Source of the DNA: Phorcus lineatus
Taxonomy: Eukaryota; Mollusca; Gastropoda; Trochida; Trochidae
Length of the DNA: 64,000 bases
NCBI GenBank assembly: GCA_921293015.1
Contig: OV121090.1
Location: forward strand, 39,428,533-39,492,532
Reading direction: 5' to 3'
Shown here one piece after another: positions 12,635 through 27,300 of the stretch; position 1 is the first letter of the stretch, and every line of letters starts with the position of its first letter. Below the pieces are notes generated by a model. It was not told the origin of the DNA. It was given only the letters and a program-made list of their open reading frames with translations, and made no database searches. The position numbers and the translations under genes are program-made.

Positions 12635-13119
12635 AGGGCCACAGAGCATGTTGTTGGAGTCAAATATGCCAAACTTCATAAATAGTGTTATTTAATCGAG
12701 AAATGGTGGTTGTTGCCAAAAATTACCATCTTAGGGCTTATGAGTTCAGTATAGTGACAATTAAACAGGTTAACGTCTCGATTTGTGATCGAAAAACCGG
12801 ACAGTGACGCGCGTCAAGGACTCTAACATAATTTTGGAAACTTATTTACAGAAGACACAAATGTAAATATGGATTGGAAGTATTAATAAGGGCTTTTTTA
12901 CTAATATACAAATAAAATTTACACAGAATTTCGACGTCCTAACATTTATATGGCCGATTTTCATTTATCATTGAAACCATAAAAACAGCACAAATTTCGA
13001 ATTTGGGAGATAAAGGTGTGTTGGGTGGGTGATTTGACCTTAATTGAGGACATATGGTGATTTGGCTCTTATCTATAGCTAAGGAACATAAAAAATCCTA
13101 AAACATACTCTGTGTCACT
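12635..13119 (+). mobile_element. TTAA-flanked non-autonomous DNA element, family B, copy 1
   Basis: The 485-bp unit is bounded by TTAA on both sides (12631-12634 and 13120-13123). Its ends are AGGGCCACAGAGCATGTT and the inverted AACATACTCTGTGTCACT. Internal landmarks (TTGTGATCGAAAAACCGGAC, AATTTTGGAAACTTATT) recur in copies 23670-24118 (reverse) and 26102-27417. TTAA duplications are typical of piggyBac and Kolobok groups; no transposase is present. Confidence 0.75.
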
Positions 13120-14409
13120 TTAAAACATCATTGGTAATCAGTATTTCTCATGTGAGAAGTAAACGAGAAGAAAATAAATAATGATGAGTTTTTCCTATTA
13201 AAAGACTATAATGACGCTTGAAAAATTGTTATCAACTTATTCATTACAGAGTCCTTCAAGGGCCAAATTTTGCTCCAATACAAATATAAAAAATATCATT
13301 ATATCTCATACACATCTAATTTCTTTTAAGTACAATACAAGAATAATTGCAATAAAATCATATGAAACAAATATAACAGAATCTGTCAGATTCTTTGAGT
13401 ATTTTATAAAGAATACGATCTCATTAAATGGGCTGTAACACCTTTTTTTAATAATAAAGTGATCTTATGAAAAGAAACATAAATGTCAGCATTTGCAAGA
13501 CAATGTTGTTAAATAAAAAATGCAGTTTTAAAACAAAGGTTTTGTTCAGTTAAGCTATGCCAATCCATTTACATTTCGCAGTGATTAAAAGGTGTTCACA
13601 CAAAAATGGCTGCCAATTGTTTTTGCTTGACACTCAACAAATTAAGTAATACTATTGATGAGGGGGTTGTGAAATTAGGTGTTAGACCCTCTGAAAATAA
13701 CTGCATTAACTAACCTTTATTTGGGCAAATTTTTAGAAAATATTTTTTTTAAAAAAATGCTACTACCATACTTTCCTAACACTTGTATCCCACTAGATTA
13801 AGATCTGACTACTTGTCCACAGGGATCATTTCAAGACATGTCAATGATTTGCTACTTCCAAGATCAATCTTGTTTAGAAGTCGTTACCATGGAAATTTCT
13901 CAAATGCACTGCGATCTCAATATACTTTATTGAGAATATGTCTGTCGAAACATGACCATTGATTTGAGTGGTCAGAACTTAACAAGGCAGGAAGGTAAGG
14001 TTGAGATCAACTTCCCCCGCAGAGCATAACTTGTGCCAGTCTTCATCACTGATTTATTTAAGCCTTGCCAATGAGCACAAAATGTTATGGTTCAAGTGCT
14101 TGGACCTCATGGGCAACAAGTTTCTAGTTCTACAAACTTTTTGGAGAGACTTTCAGGTGAGTTGCAGTAGACTAGATTAGGTCTGAAAGGATTTTTGGTC
14201 TGAAACATAGACTTAGGGTATAGGCCGACCCCCCTCTTTGACCCCCCAATTTCTGGTATCAAATTCTCGGCTGATACCCGGTCATATACGGTAGTCAGTG
14301 ATTGGGACTGGCATGTTATGCCTTGCACAGGAAGTTGTGTTTTAATCTGATTTTCATGAGATTGAATTGAATTGGGCTGAAACAGGTACAAGTGATGGCA
14401 AATGAATAT

Positions 14410-14648
14410 TTAGATAATAAATCAATAGAAAATTTAAAGTTAAAAAGTTTTATGCATTGCATCTGTTGAATCTCTTGCATTAATTCATGTTTTTGTGTAG
14501 ATACCAACAACATATACCTTTAGAAAGTCATATTAAATAATTCAATCAATAAAATAATGATTTTTAAAGTTAAAAAGTTTTATGCACTGCTTCCATTGAA
14601 TCTGCTGCATTAATTCATGTATTTGTTCAACATATACTTTTTGAAAAT
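14410..14648. repeat. Two-copy direct repeat, period about 130 bp
   Basis: TTTAAAGTTAAAAAGTTTTA followed by TGCAYTGC, then TGCATTAATTCATG, occurs at about 14433-14500 and again at about 14563-14630. The two copies differ at scattered positions, which indicates an old local duplication. Confidence 0.7.
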
Positions 14649-15392
14649 GAATACAGCTAATACTGCTTAAGGGTTGAAGAAATCTGTCTATTTGATCTCC
14701 AATCACAAGAAAAATTTACTTGACAGGCTTCTGACAAGTCAATGGACCGATTGAAGAAAATCAATATATATTCATATATACATAATGTTCAATATACATT
14801 CTTGAAGAGAAGAATTTGACGCTCCATAGAACTTGTTCTCTTTCATATCACCATATTGGATAATGCCTCCCAAAGAAATTACTGAATTGAAATATATAGA
14901 GGTAAACTGCAAATTTCGATAAAAATGGTTTCATAAGCTTGAAAGACAGATGGAATAGGTGAACTGAGATTAATAGTGTTCATTTTAAGAAATAAAAACA
15001 CTTAAACTATCTCTTACTCAGTCTCATATTAAAGTTACAAACTTTATCGATCTCTCCCGTAATAAAGAATCTGAAACAGTCACTGTTGGTTGGAATCTAC
15101 GCGGATTTCTAGTCACTTCTCTTCATTGAAGATCAAACTGTCCACATGAAGTCTATGTTAATTTCAGTATATCAGTTAAGCAAAATAAAATCATTTCAAA
15201 TTAATTTGTTAAAATAAATATGGAATTGTGATTAGGAAGTCTTCAAAAAAAGCATTTCCTGTCATGATACTCTGATTTTGTTTAACGATAAGTCTGAAAG
15301 CTGATTCTGTGGCTTTCTACCCATGTATCTGTTTCAGCCCTTGTACATATGAGCATTCTTAGTCCAAGTCGTTACAAATCTCTGACTAGAAA

Positions 15393-18300
15393 CTATGACT
15401 TGCAGGTGAACTTAGACTTGTCAGGCTTAACTCCCCCTGGGGCAAGGTCAATAATCAATGCCTGGGACAAGGTCAGTCCAAATATAAAGGCTCCTAATAC
15501 AATAAATGAACAAGAGAAATATTTGAAGAATTTATACTTCCGTTGGTCATATGTCAGGTCTCCTATCCTGTTGAGGGAAATTTTCAGTAGACACATGCCT
15601 GAAAATAGATATAACATAGATTCTTATTGGATATAGAATAAGGTACAATCAAGACAATAATTATGTTTAGTGCAACTTAAAACAAACAACTATTTAATAT
15701 GTATATTATAAGAATATCAATAAAAAATGTCTGGTTATATATAGCTACACTGCATATATATGGTTTAGACTGAAAAAAAGTTTCAGAACAAAAGAGAAAT
15801 GAACATGCATGTACATACGATACAAAAGCAATGAATTGATTAAAAAAGCTGACCAAACAGGGGGGCAGGATAGCGCAGTGGTTAGCGCATTCGGCTTCGG
15901 ATCAGAAGGTCCGTGGTTCGAATCCCTCCAGGGGCTCGGCAACTTTGTCTGCAGTAGAGAACAGTTCTACACGCAGTCAGGTTTGGGTGCAATGCTACAC
16001 TGAAATTCAGCGCAGTACCACCCATGGTTCGCTAGTTCCAGCCGATGCTCGCAGGTTTCACCGCAATGCATAGCTACAATGGTGTTGCGGGCTTTCTCCC
16101 TGCAGTAATACTAGCAGCCGCAATATAAGTGAAATAATCTTGAATGCGGCGTTCAACACCAACTCACCTCACCTCACCTGACCAAATAGAACTCTTTAAC
16201 TGCAGCTGCATTCTGGATACCTCATGAAGATGCATAAATAGGATTTCAAAATATACTTATGTACATTGAAATCATTTATCCTTTTTCAAACGAACCTGGA
16301 AAGACGAAGATAAAGACAGCAGCTAGAGCCCCCAGCATCTGGATGACGACCCCGATGTTGGGTATAAAGACAGCGAGTGCTAGGGTGGAGCTGAACCAGA
16401 TGAGAGTGGTAATGATTCTCCGCGATCTCTCCCTCTCCAAGATACTCTCCGGGCTCAGCCGCATCAACTTGATCCAGATACTCTCAAACGCAGCTCTGGA
16501 GGAAGAAAACACAGATAATTCATTGACTTGAGTCCCTGGCAACAAATGTTGTTCCTTGGCTTGTCATTTTGATGAATTTGGTCTCATTACACTTTGAAGG
16601 ATGTAAGTAATGAAGCCGAATGGTTTGTAAATATTCCCATGGTCCCCTTTTCGCACAAGTTTTGATATTTTAAAAGCACACCATAACACATGTTACTTTG
16701 GTAGGTTTCAAGGCCAAACAAAATTTTATAAAAAGCATTAAGTGTTACTTATAACAATTAAAAGAGAAACAGTCACAACAGTCATCATCTGCAATAATGT
16801 TGGATGTTTATTTGAATAAATTAATCATAAGTCTAAAGATTGAGACAGCAGAAAATTGAATTGATAGGAGGCAAAAGAAGAACAGAGATATTGTAAGATC
16901 CCTGTGTGTGTTAAATTAACCAGAATCACAATCTGTTTACAATGTGACTTTCCAGAAAGGACCACAATTAAAATTGTGCATTAAAGTATCTAAGCAAATC
17001 AGAATGATATTCAAATATCAATGTACATACTGATTGTTAATGTATGTTACAGAATGACAATTAGAATATTCATGTATCTGTTAACTATACTTTGCTGTGG
17101 ATTTTTCGTAGAACGATTTCCCAACAAGTATCAATGCGGGTGTCCAAGGTCATATAATGGAGGTAAGAAAGCACAAGGAAGAAACTAAGCATAAGGAAGC
17201 ACAAAGAAGCATATGAAGGAAGCACATGATGGATGAACATGATGGAAGCACATGATGGATGAACATGATGGAAGCACATGATGGAAGAACATGATGGAAG
17301 CACATGAAGGAAGCACAAGGAAGAAACTAAGCATAAGGAAGCACAAAGAAGCACATGAAGGAAGCACATGAAGAACATGATGGAAGCACATGATTGAAGC
17401 ACATGATGAACAAGATGGATGCACATGATGAAAGCACAAGCAAGAAACTAAGCATAAGGAAGCACAAAGAAGCACATGAAGGAAGCACATGAAGAACATG
17501 ATGGAAGCACATGATTGAAGCACATGATGGAAGAACATGATGGAAGCACATGAAGGAAGCACAAGCAAGAAACTAAGCATAAGGAAGCACAAAGAAGCAC
17601 ATGAAGGAAGCACATGAAGAACATGATGGAAGCACATGATTGAAGCACATGATGAACAAGATGGATGCACATGATGAAAGCACAAGCAAGAAACTTAGAT
17701 TAAGGAAGCACAAAGAAGCACTTGATGGAAGCACATGAAGTACATAATGGAACAAGAACAACAAAACGGACGTAAAAGAAAACAAAAAAGAAGCAAAAGG
17801 AAAGAATTTGGAACAAAACAGTTACGAAGGGCAAAAATAAATAGAGGATATTTGACATTTCTCGTCGAATACCATTGATATTTATTTGAGTGAAGTAGAA
17901 ATTTATATTTTCACGAGTGGCGTAGCCACGAGTGTAAATTTATGATTTTCTACTTCACGAGATGAAATATTCATGGTATTCGACGAGAAATGTCAAATGT
18001 TCTATTTATTATGTTTCCCAAAACACCGTAAATGATCCTAACTATATGTATGGAGAAGCTAAAATGCTTCGCTATCGCGGCCGTTGCAAGACGTCATTCA
18101 ATTGTTTCATGACGTCACAGACGACGTCATATGATTGTTGCATCATTTCACTGAGTAGAATACCATTTTTATTTCACTCAGTGAAAATACGGGTTTTATT
18201 TTCACCGATAAATAGCATATTTCACCATTCGAAATATAATAAATGTACTTACCTTCCACAGAAGAGTAGAATGGGATAAGTTGTGTAGGTTTTGATGGCA

Positions 18301-21300
18301 ATGAGCACAACTGCAACAATCACTGAGGTGTCCGGTTCAAAGGACAAGAGGATATCTGTCGTGATTGCATGTCCGAACTGTAGATATCCCAGTGCTGCCG
18401 TAACTGTATATGTGAGCACACACAGGACCATTGCCACGGTAACAGTTTTAGAGAATTCTCTCACATTTCTTGGTTCCATACAGGAATAAATAGGAATGAT
18501 GCTAACATGGCACTGAAAGATAAAATGATTTGAATATGGTCAAAGGGAAGTAACTCTTTCTTATGGTCATTTTGATTACAATAACACATATTAATGCAAA
18601 CACTACAATTAGGGTAATATCAAGAGGATAAATCTTTTACCTACAGCAAAACAGTAAGCTGGCACAAATTGTTTAATACTTGACATTGAGATAGATTGAC
18701 TAAATATTTACAGTATTATGTTCCTGCTATGTTGATAGTCCACAAAAAAATATTGACACTGGACAGAAAAATAAGTACATTTGGGTTTGAACAATGCTTC
18801 AAAGAATAATTAGACATTATCAATACATTTACTTTTGTTACAGGGAAAAAGCCTGAAACTCAACTGCAGATAAACTTCTTGACGACAGCAGCAACTAACA
18901 AACGAGAAGATTTGTATTTGATTTGGGTACAGCATTGTTTGCAAACATATTTGCATGTTTTCAGATTTCTACTGCCAAAACAATTGAGCAAACGTAAATA
19001 ACTAGTCTTTGCATGATATAATATCAAAGATTAAGAAATTACATGGAGTAGGTTCACAATATGTCATGACAATTATTTAATATGAAATTACAATTATATA
19101 ATAGTTATCAGGAAGTAATTTCTGTGCCTCGCACATTGTGATTCATCCTGCTACATCAGCGTAATTGAATCCGCTGATCGAGCTCCTTCCTTATACCCTG
19201 ATCTCCTTTAGGCCAAAAGCCTCATATCGCTAGCTATCTAACCAGCCAATGAGACGACTCGCATCCGCCAACAGCTGCACAACCTGGATGGAAAATTCCA
19301 TTAAGTTCAAAAGAGTAGCGTCGAGCTCCTTGGATAACGACATCTCATTGGCTGAAACAATAACAGGTGAGCACAGCCACGAACATCAAGCCACACCAGC
19401 CGTACGAGGGATTTAGCTTAAAGGAGATCAGGGTATATGAAAGGAGCTGGATCAGCAGATTCAATTGCGCTGATGTAGCAGGATGATTGTGATTCATTGC
19501 CACAAATTCTTACTCACCCCACCCTGCTATACCCTTATTACAGGCGGATCTAAACAAATATACCAAATTCAGACTCCATTAAACATGTATATCAATCTAA
19601 ACATTTACAGTACAGATGCCAACTGGTTTCTGGGTAGATACTGATTCAACAGGCAATTCCTGCCATACGCTTCTTTTTGTTGATCTTAGATGCAAGATAT
19701 GTCCTCAAAATATCGTATTATCAAGAATGTGAAAAGTTAATGGACACTTGACGGTGCCTGAATGATAAAGACTCGAAAAAAACATTACAGATCAAATTTT
19801 TATTTATTTTTTTTTCTCTTCTTCAAAATGTATTGATAACATTATATGCTCCTTTAACAAAATTGAAAGTATTTTTCAAATTAAATTTTTTTAACAACAC
19901 CTGACTATTGATACAGTTTCAGTTACAGTGATTACCTGATAAGCAAAACAAATTGTTGGGACAACAAGGAAAATATCCATCCAGTTGTCTGGACTGAAAT
20001 AGAGAAGAAGATTAAATTACAGTGAAATGTACTATTGTGAAAATATCAATTGGAAACTCCGGTTAACGTGCTATCGAAATACTGTGACATACCGTATTCG
20101 ACTTAATAACCGCCCACTCCCCTATAAGCGCCCACCCACCACGTTTTTGAGTTTTCACCACGTTTTCAGCGTCCTGATTTAGCGCCCACCTATCAACATT
20201 GCTTACCTTGCATGCTGATTCATTGAGGAAGGTTTTTCAGTCTTGCAATAAGTCTTTTACTTCCACTAAAGTGAAGAATACAGGGTATTTCAAGACCCCC
20301 AGCCACCACCAAAATGATAAAACTTATAAAACCATATTTCAAAGACATGTGTATCATAAGAAAACACTTTCAAGACTAAACTTGAGGACAATTTTTATCG
20401 TTTTAATTAGCGCCCCCTTTTACCAATTTTTTAAGCGCCCCGGGCGCTTATCACGTCGAATACGGTACTTTGCTCACGTGGCACAAAATTGAACAGTTTA
20501 CATTTGTTTTCCCTGAGAATATATCAGGAGATTGTCAAGACAGAAGGACTGTGCAACAATATCCGTATGATGGTTGGTATATATATATATATACTGCTAT
20601 TTATACGGAATAAACTGTGCAAGGCAAAAATCTTAAAATGATTTTCATTTTAACAATATATGCCCCAAAGGATTTGATTAGGAATACATAGATATAAATT
20701 AGAAATGACTTGCTGTAAGGTAAAGTAAATGTAAAGAAATTCTCTTGATGTGTTAGAACATATGTCAGACTGTAAAAGAAGTACTCAACCCGGCAGAGAC
20801 TATTTTTTAATTCAAACTAATTTATTCTTTAAATTTGTATATAATCTTTGATGAGTGTTTTATATTTTGAAAGATTTAAAAGATTTTAGGTGTTATGCTT
20901 AAAACTGAAAGGAAAGCATAAAAACTTGGAAATAGAGTAGATTCATTATATTGCAATATCATTGCAATACATGAGCTAATTTTTGCAATATACCGCAATA
21001 CAAAATTTGGTTCAATGTCAAGCCCTAGCAGGTTGCATCGTTTAGCGTTAGCGGTAGGGTATTAGGTAAAATGTAGTGTTAAGAAAATAAACAATATAAA
21101 ATATGCTGGCAGGCGGTAAGGTTGGTAGAAAACTTTTCCAATCCTTATCAATAGTTTGCAATCCCACCCTTCAGTTTGCAATTATAAACAGACAAAACTT
21201 ACGCAGTTTTGACGAGTTCCGGTGGATCATGAGGTAGGAAGTACTTGACTGCGACCATGAGAACGACGTAAATAATTCCAATCACGCCAACAATGCTGGC

Positions 21301-24300
21301 AAAATAATAAACAAAGTCAATAAATAAAACAGCTCATGAATTAGAAATTGGAGTAAACCAATCCAATAGATAAGTTTTGTCAAAATATTGTGAATAAGTT
21401 TTTTCATAATATTGTGAACAAACCAAAAGATGAACCTATCCCGCATGGTTGTTTAAGAACCTCCTTCTCAAAATTCTTGTATCTTATTCTAGCTGCAAGT
21501 AACGGTTTCAGGTCTATTAATTCTTAAAGGGGCAGTAGCATTTTGGGGGGAAATTTCATTTCATCAAACCATCCCAAATAAATATATGGTTTGGCCGAAT
21601 GATTTATATCCATGTGTGAGCATTCATAGTCATAGAAGAAAGTATCAAGCAAGAAATGTTGGGGGCCATTTCAGTGTGAACAAGTTTTAATCATGTAAGG
21701 TAGGGAAATGGATTTGCGTAACTTAACTGAACATGTTACGTTCGTTTGAGAACTGCTTCTTTTTTATTAAAAAGGATTGCCTTGCATTTGGTAACATTCC
21801 TTTTCGTTTTCAAGAGACCACTTTGTTTATACCTAAAACAAACGTACCACTGCATCTTTAAGATAAGCAACAAATCTTGCTTTTCTTATGTAGGTCAGTG
21901 CATAATGCCCTTCAAAGAAGATCATTCTAAAGTTTACATTACCTTGCATACTTTAGGAAATCTATTCTTCTTGGAAAGCACAAGGGCAATATAAGTATGA
22001 CAGATGTGACAACAACATAGAAAGCTCTCTCCATGTATATTGGTCTGTGATCACAGTAGGTGTCCTTGGCAATGAACAGAAAGACTGAAAAATAATTCAT
22101 GAAGTACTTGTGAATTGATTTCAAAATGATTAACCTTCAATAAATGAAAAAACAAAAATTATTTACACTGATTGTTATTATTTCAGATTGATTGTCACTA
22201 ATGTGGCCATTTATCAAATAAAAACCCCACTTTATGTCTAATACTACTACGTGATAATTGCATTTGGGTGGTCTATTTTTAAAAATTGTAATTTGAGTTT
22301 AAGCAAATTAACCTCCCTATTTACTCACACTCTTGAGGTATTGGCCACTAGGCCACTGATAGTGAAGAAAGTTAATCAGTTACTTCTCCAGACTGTGTGA
22401 CTCCACTTGTTGCAAATGTTGATCAAATAGGTGAACAGAGTTATCTCCCCTTATACTCACACTCCTCCCATTGGTCGCCAATAATGATAAGAAAAGTGAT
22501 GCAAGTTCCGTAGCAGTAGACGAGGAGAGTGAAGGAGCTCGCCACCTCTGCCTTCCGTCCGCACACAGACCGCACAACATCCTGGTACGTGGCGCTTTGC
22601 TTCAGATCCGAACAATACGCTAGGATGAAAATTGCTGTCACCACAAAAACTAGGAATATCTGAAAACAAAAGGCACGTTTTTGTTCACATTAATACGTAT
22701 AGGCAAAGATATACATAATCTCTTCACATTTACTTTGATGATTATTAGTTGAAATGTTTGAGAAAATCTATAAAAACAGGTTCAAATCTTGAAAGTAAAA
22801 TCAGTAAAATTTCATTACAAACACTTATGAATCACTGAAGATTAAAGGAATGATCTGGCACAGAGAAATGACAGCGCCCCAATTAGCTACCCATTGAACT
22901 ATAAGTAAGTGAGCCACATGATTATTTTCTCATTCTCTCTGGCTACAAGTGCCAAATTCTTTCCCCTTATTTTATCTTCCAAAGTAAACTCTTACAATCT
23001 TCTGTTATTGCTTGTTTTTTTTAAAAGCATTTATAATGTAAATGACAACTTGTAGCAAGGATTAGTGCCCTTATATCTATATAATTGAAACTAGTCTTTA
23101 TGTTTTTACTCATTTTATTAACTAGGACCAAATATGCCTGCATCCAATCATGGTACTGAAGTTAAGTCTCAATGGCAATTGGTACATACAATAACCAAAA
23201 GAATGCACAGGACTAAACTGCAGAACTATCTGAGACTAGAAGCAATCAGGATTATCTATCTGTTGCACATGAAAAGTGTTATTGCAATCTCAATAAATCT
23301 CATTTAATTAAGATCACATATTGCTGCACTACGTCACACGGACTATAGGCCTCACAGGGGCCCATTATTCAAGCTTTCAGGTTGACCTTTGACTCCACTT
23401 TGACCTTTATCTTATTTGTTTGACTCATATATTTCAAACAATCACAAAGCACGTTTCTAGATTGCCATTAATGAAGCTGAAACTTTTGTAACCTTTCCTT
23501 TTTAAAAAGAACATGATTTGTATATGTCGTTTCATTCTGTAGCAACATAATAAGTTATAATATCCCAGTCTTTGACTGAACAAGGGTCAATCTAATTATC
23601 ATATTAATATGACTGATTATTATATTATTAAATGAATATTAAAAATCAAGAGATGAAATGTTTATTTAAAGTGACACAGAGTATGTTCCATGATTTTTAT
23701 TGTGGCTGTGGCTTTGGCTTTCTCTAGACTTGCATTTTTATCTCTAAAATTCCAAAATTATGATATTTTCGTATTTTCACTGATAATCTAAAAAAGGCTC
23801 TATCAATGTTTTAAAAATTCTAAATTATGTGTCTAATTAATGTGTACAATAGTAAAGTGACTTATCTAACACAATCAACCAATGTTTGTCTTTGTGTCTG
23901 CTGTAAATAAGTTTCCAAAATTAAATCGTTTGAATCATTTGCGCGTGCCACTGACAGGTTTTCGATTAGAGCTCACGACAGTAATCCATTTATTGTCACT
24001 ATACTGAACTGACAAGCATTAGGATTCTGATTTTCTGAAACAAACACTACTTCCCGATAAAATACCACCCTTTATGAAGTTTGACATATTTGACTGCATC
24101 AACATCCTCTGTGCCCCTTTAATGTATCTATTTCCAGAAACATCAATTTGGATTGGTACCATTCACTTAAACTCTGGTACAGTGTGCATAGATTGCTTTA
24201 TGAAAGATAACTGCAAAGGGTGTGCCTTGAATTACTATCAACCAGCAAATTAAGCAAGGGAAAATTTAAAGCAAAGTATAATAGTTCATTCCAAAAGCAG

Positions 24301-27300
24301 TCAGAAATTTTAGTTTTCCGAGTGCTGAAGATCTATGTACAAGGGAAGAGTTTGCCTACAACCCTAACAAATGGGGCTTACTCGGTGATTGGTTGATTTC
24401 AATAATGTCAAAGGCAAACCTGGCTCGTGTCACAAGGCCTAGTGAAATTTATCTGCGTAACGTAGAGGAGCATTTTAGATTTCGTGTTGGTGAGATTGAT
24501 TGAAATGAAACAGATGTGCTATATGAAGATATGACATCGGTAACCTCTGTTAGGTGATAAGGACTGCGGTTGCATCTATATGTTATCATGACAGTACACA
24601 TTGGAACTCACCGATTGGATGAGGATAGCTATGACCACACCTCCTGCTTGATCATAGGCCTGAGGGAAGTTGAGAAGCCCCGCCCCTAGAGCGGCATTGA
24701 CAACTAGGAACGCAGAGATGAACCACGAGGACCCTTGAGAAATAATATGAAAAAAAGCATTGATAAATTTACAACTATGATTGACCTGCTGAGTCTACCA
24801 CAACACTAATTTGTCTCCTGGTCCCCCACATTTCATATTTTGGTAGGGCTTTTCCAAGTCTGATTAAAATCAACCATGCTCCCAGGAATAAAAGTTTCAA
24901 AGTTTTGACTTTATCATGATTCCAACTCGTTCTGTCTAGGGCTTTCCTCTCTACACAGTCTGACCGCAGCAACAAGTAGCGCATGTTCTGACACCAGTTT
25001 AGTACAGACAATACCTAGTCATTAGCAGATCAACGACAACATCCTGTTTCAAAGAAGGATGGCCGCAATCTAGTTAACAAATGATTTACGGGAGTTACTT
25101 GCCCCTAGCTACTAATACCAGAAGCAATGTGAATGGATAGCTGAGTACGTGTCAGAATGTGTGCTACCTGTGGCTGTTGTCGGGACATGTAGAGAGGAAA
25201 GCCCTTGACAGAATGAGTTCTAATCTTGATAATGTCAATGTTTTGAAACTTTTATTCCTTCGAGCACGGTTGTTTAAATCAGATTGGGTTTTTGCCAAAT
25301 GTTTTATGTACTTTTCAATAATGATGAAATAATGAAATATAAGAGCGTTGTTTGTAAAAAGGGAAAACAAATGTTTGTAAACATGTATAATAATTAACCT
25401 GAAAGTGTAATCAAGAAAAACATTTGTTCATTATAATGATGACAGAAATTATTTATTCGACTGCATTGTTGTAGACAGTTATACACAAGAGTTGACTCGG
25501 ATGTAATACATGTGGTTAATCTCCCATATCAGATAAGGTCTAACAATGTAACAAGGTGTGCTAATGGACAAGTTAACGATCAAATAATCAGTTAAGACAG
25601 CGGTCAGTGTTATCAGAAACAGGTGGTCACAGAAACTTTAACAGAATAGAGTACAAAAACGATTCAACAAATGTTACTGTAACTTTCAAACATGTACATC
25701 CTATACATTCCGCAATTCTGTAATCATTTAGGATACTGTACAAGCAACAACTGAGTTGGAATGTGTGAAAATCAAGATAATGGGGCTATTCAACATTGCA
25801 ATTTGTATGAATCGTTAGCCTTTCTATAAGATCAAGTTCTTTCCCTTTAAAACATGCTACGGTGCCTTAAAAGGGAAAAGATTAGGTTTCAACAGTTTGT
25901 TGCAAATAAGTTAATACAAAATTCCATAAATCAAAACAAACTTTTGTATTACATTCCCAAATTGAAATCTATCTTTCTAACAGATTTATAACTATACCTG
26001 AAGGTGGTAGGTAAACATGCATTTTTAATTACAATTTAAAACCTAACGGGAGGAATGTGCAATTGTGCAGTATATGTACATACTTACACTCTTTGTTTTA
26101 AAGGGGCACTAAGAGTATGTTGTTGGAGTCAAATATGTCAATTCTTAGAACTGGTGTTCTTATATCGAGATTTTGTGGTTGTATCTGAAAATTACCATTT
26201 TAATTTTCATCGGTTCATTAGGCTGTTAATAAACTGCTTGAAGTCATGATTTGTGATCGAAAACCAGACAGTGACAGGTGCCAATGACTCAAACGTAATT
26301 TTGGAAACTTATTGTCAGCAGACAAAACATCCTGCTACATCAGCGTATTTGTCTCCGCCTAGCTCCATCACATACCCTGATATCCTTCAGCCTAAAATGT
26401 TTGTATCGCTTACGGCTGGTTACCCATGGCTATTTACAGCCTACATTGACATTTGTTTCTATTCTCATCAGGCTGAATGCGAGTCATTTCATTGGATTGC
26501 TATAATTAGCGAAACGAGCATTTTAGGCCGAAGGATATCAGGGTATATGATCGAGCTAGGCAGAGACAAATACGCTGATGTAGCAGGATGCAGACAAAAA
26601 GACAAAAGTGGCTTGGTAAAGTTAAAGTCTCATTTTTGCAAGGCAAATTGTAATGCATCCCGGACAAATAGTTCACCAATCACAGAAATCTTTCCCCTGA
26701 CGTTTGCAACAATTTTCAGAACTCTGAAGGCATTCTAGCCCTCAATAATGAAGTTCATACTACCCTTCCCTACCCTAATATTTTGTCTTTGGCGAGTGTT
26801 AGTCCTTACCACGTCATTTCGCTAAGGCCGTGATGAAGAAGACATAAAAATTCTCAGCTAGATATCCAATGAAAATAGCTAATAGCTTACGCTTTTTCAA
26901 ATACAGAAATGACAAAAAGGGGGTAAACTCAATGAAGAATGCGTCTGTCATAAGTATCGGCGCTGCAATTACTTGATTTCTGGTGTTTCGCACTCGCGAT
27001 GGGATTGCACTTGATTCGGTACCTCATCGGTCTGAAACGGCCAATAAGCTGCTTCATCCAAAATTGTAAAACGGGCATAAAAATGAAAATCTTTGCAAAC
27101 TCAACAGGAAGTATTTGTGTTAGTGATCAGATTTTGTTCGTGAAGACTAATTAGTTCAGTTTAGTTGCCTTACAAAAATGATACTATGACGTTAAATGGA
27201 ACACGATATTAGCATACATGAAAATTGGACGCTGAATTTCGACCTCGTAACAGTTATTTTGGCTGTCTTCTGATTATTACTGAAAAACAGTTAATATCAT

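Larger units (their letters stand above)
8664..15392. other. Intergenic region between the uncharacterised locus and SLC38A7-like gene
   Basis: No convincing coding region is visible; open stretches here are short and of low complexity. Upstream of 8663 is a likely promoter zone containing CACGTG near 9010 and an X-box-like GTTGACATAGCAAC near 9017. The rest is AT-rich and carries the elements listed separately at 9784, 11704, 12635 and 14410. About 11410-11660 shows patchy similarity to the internal part of the element at 29683-30050. About 13960-14340 shares patches with about 42540-42720. Confidence 0.5.

Noticed and set aside
15873-15935. Possible tRNA gene
   Set aside because: A and B boxes are present, but the segment is the head of a SINE with target duplications and a near-identical second copy at 36817; it is not a standalone tRNA gene.
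17185-17685. 166-codon reverse open frame rich in Cys, His, Ser and Phe
   Set aside because: It is produced entirely by the minisatellite; overlapping frames give the same repeated phrases.
26253-26738. 161-codon forward open frame
   Set aside because: It runs across a family A foldback element and its flanks, starts inside a family B element, and has no protein-family resemblance.
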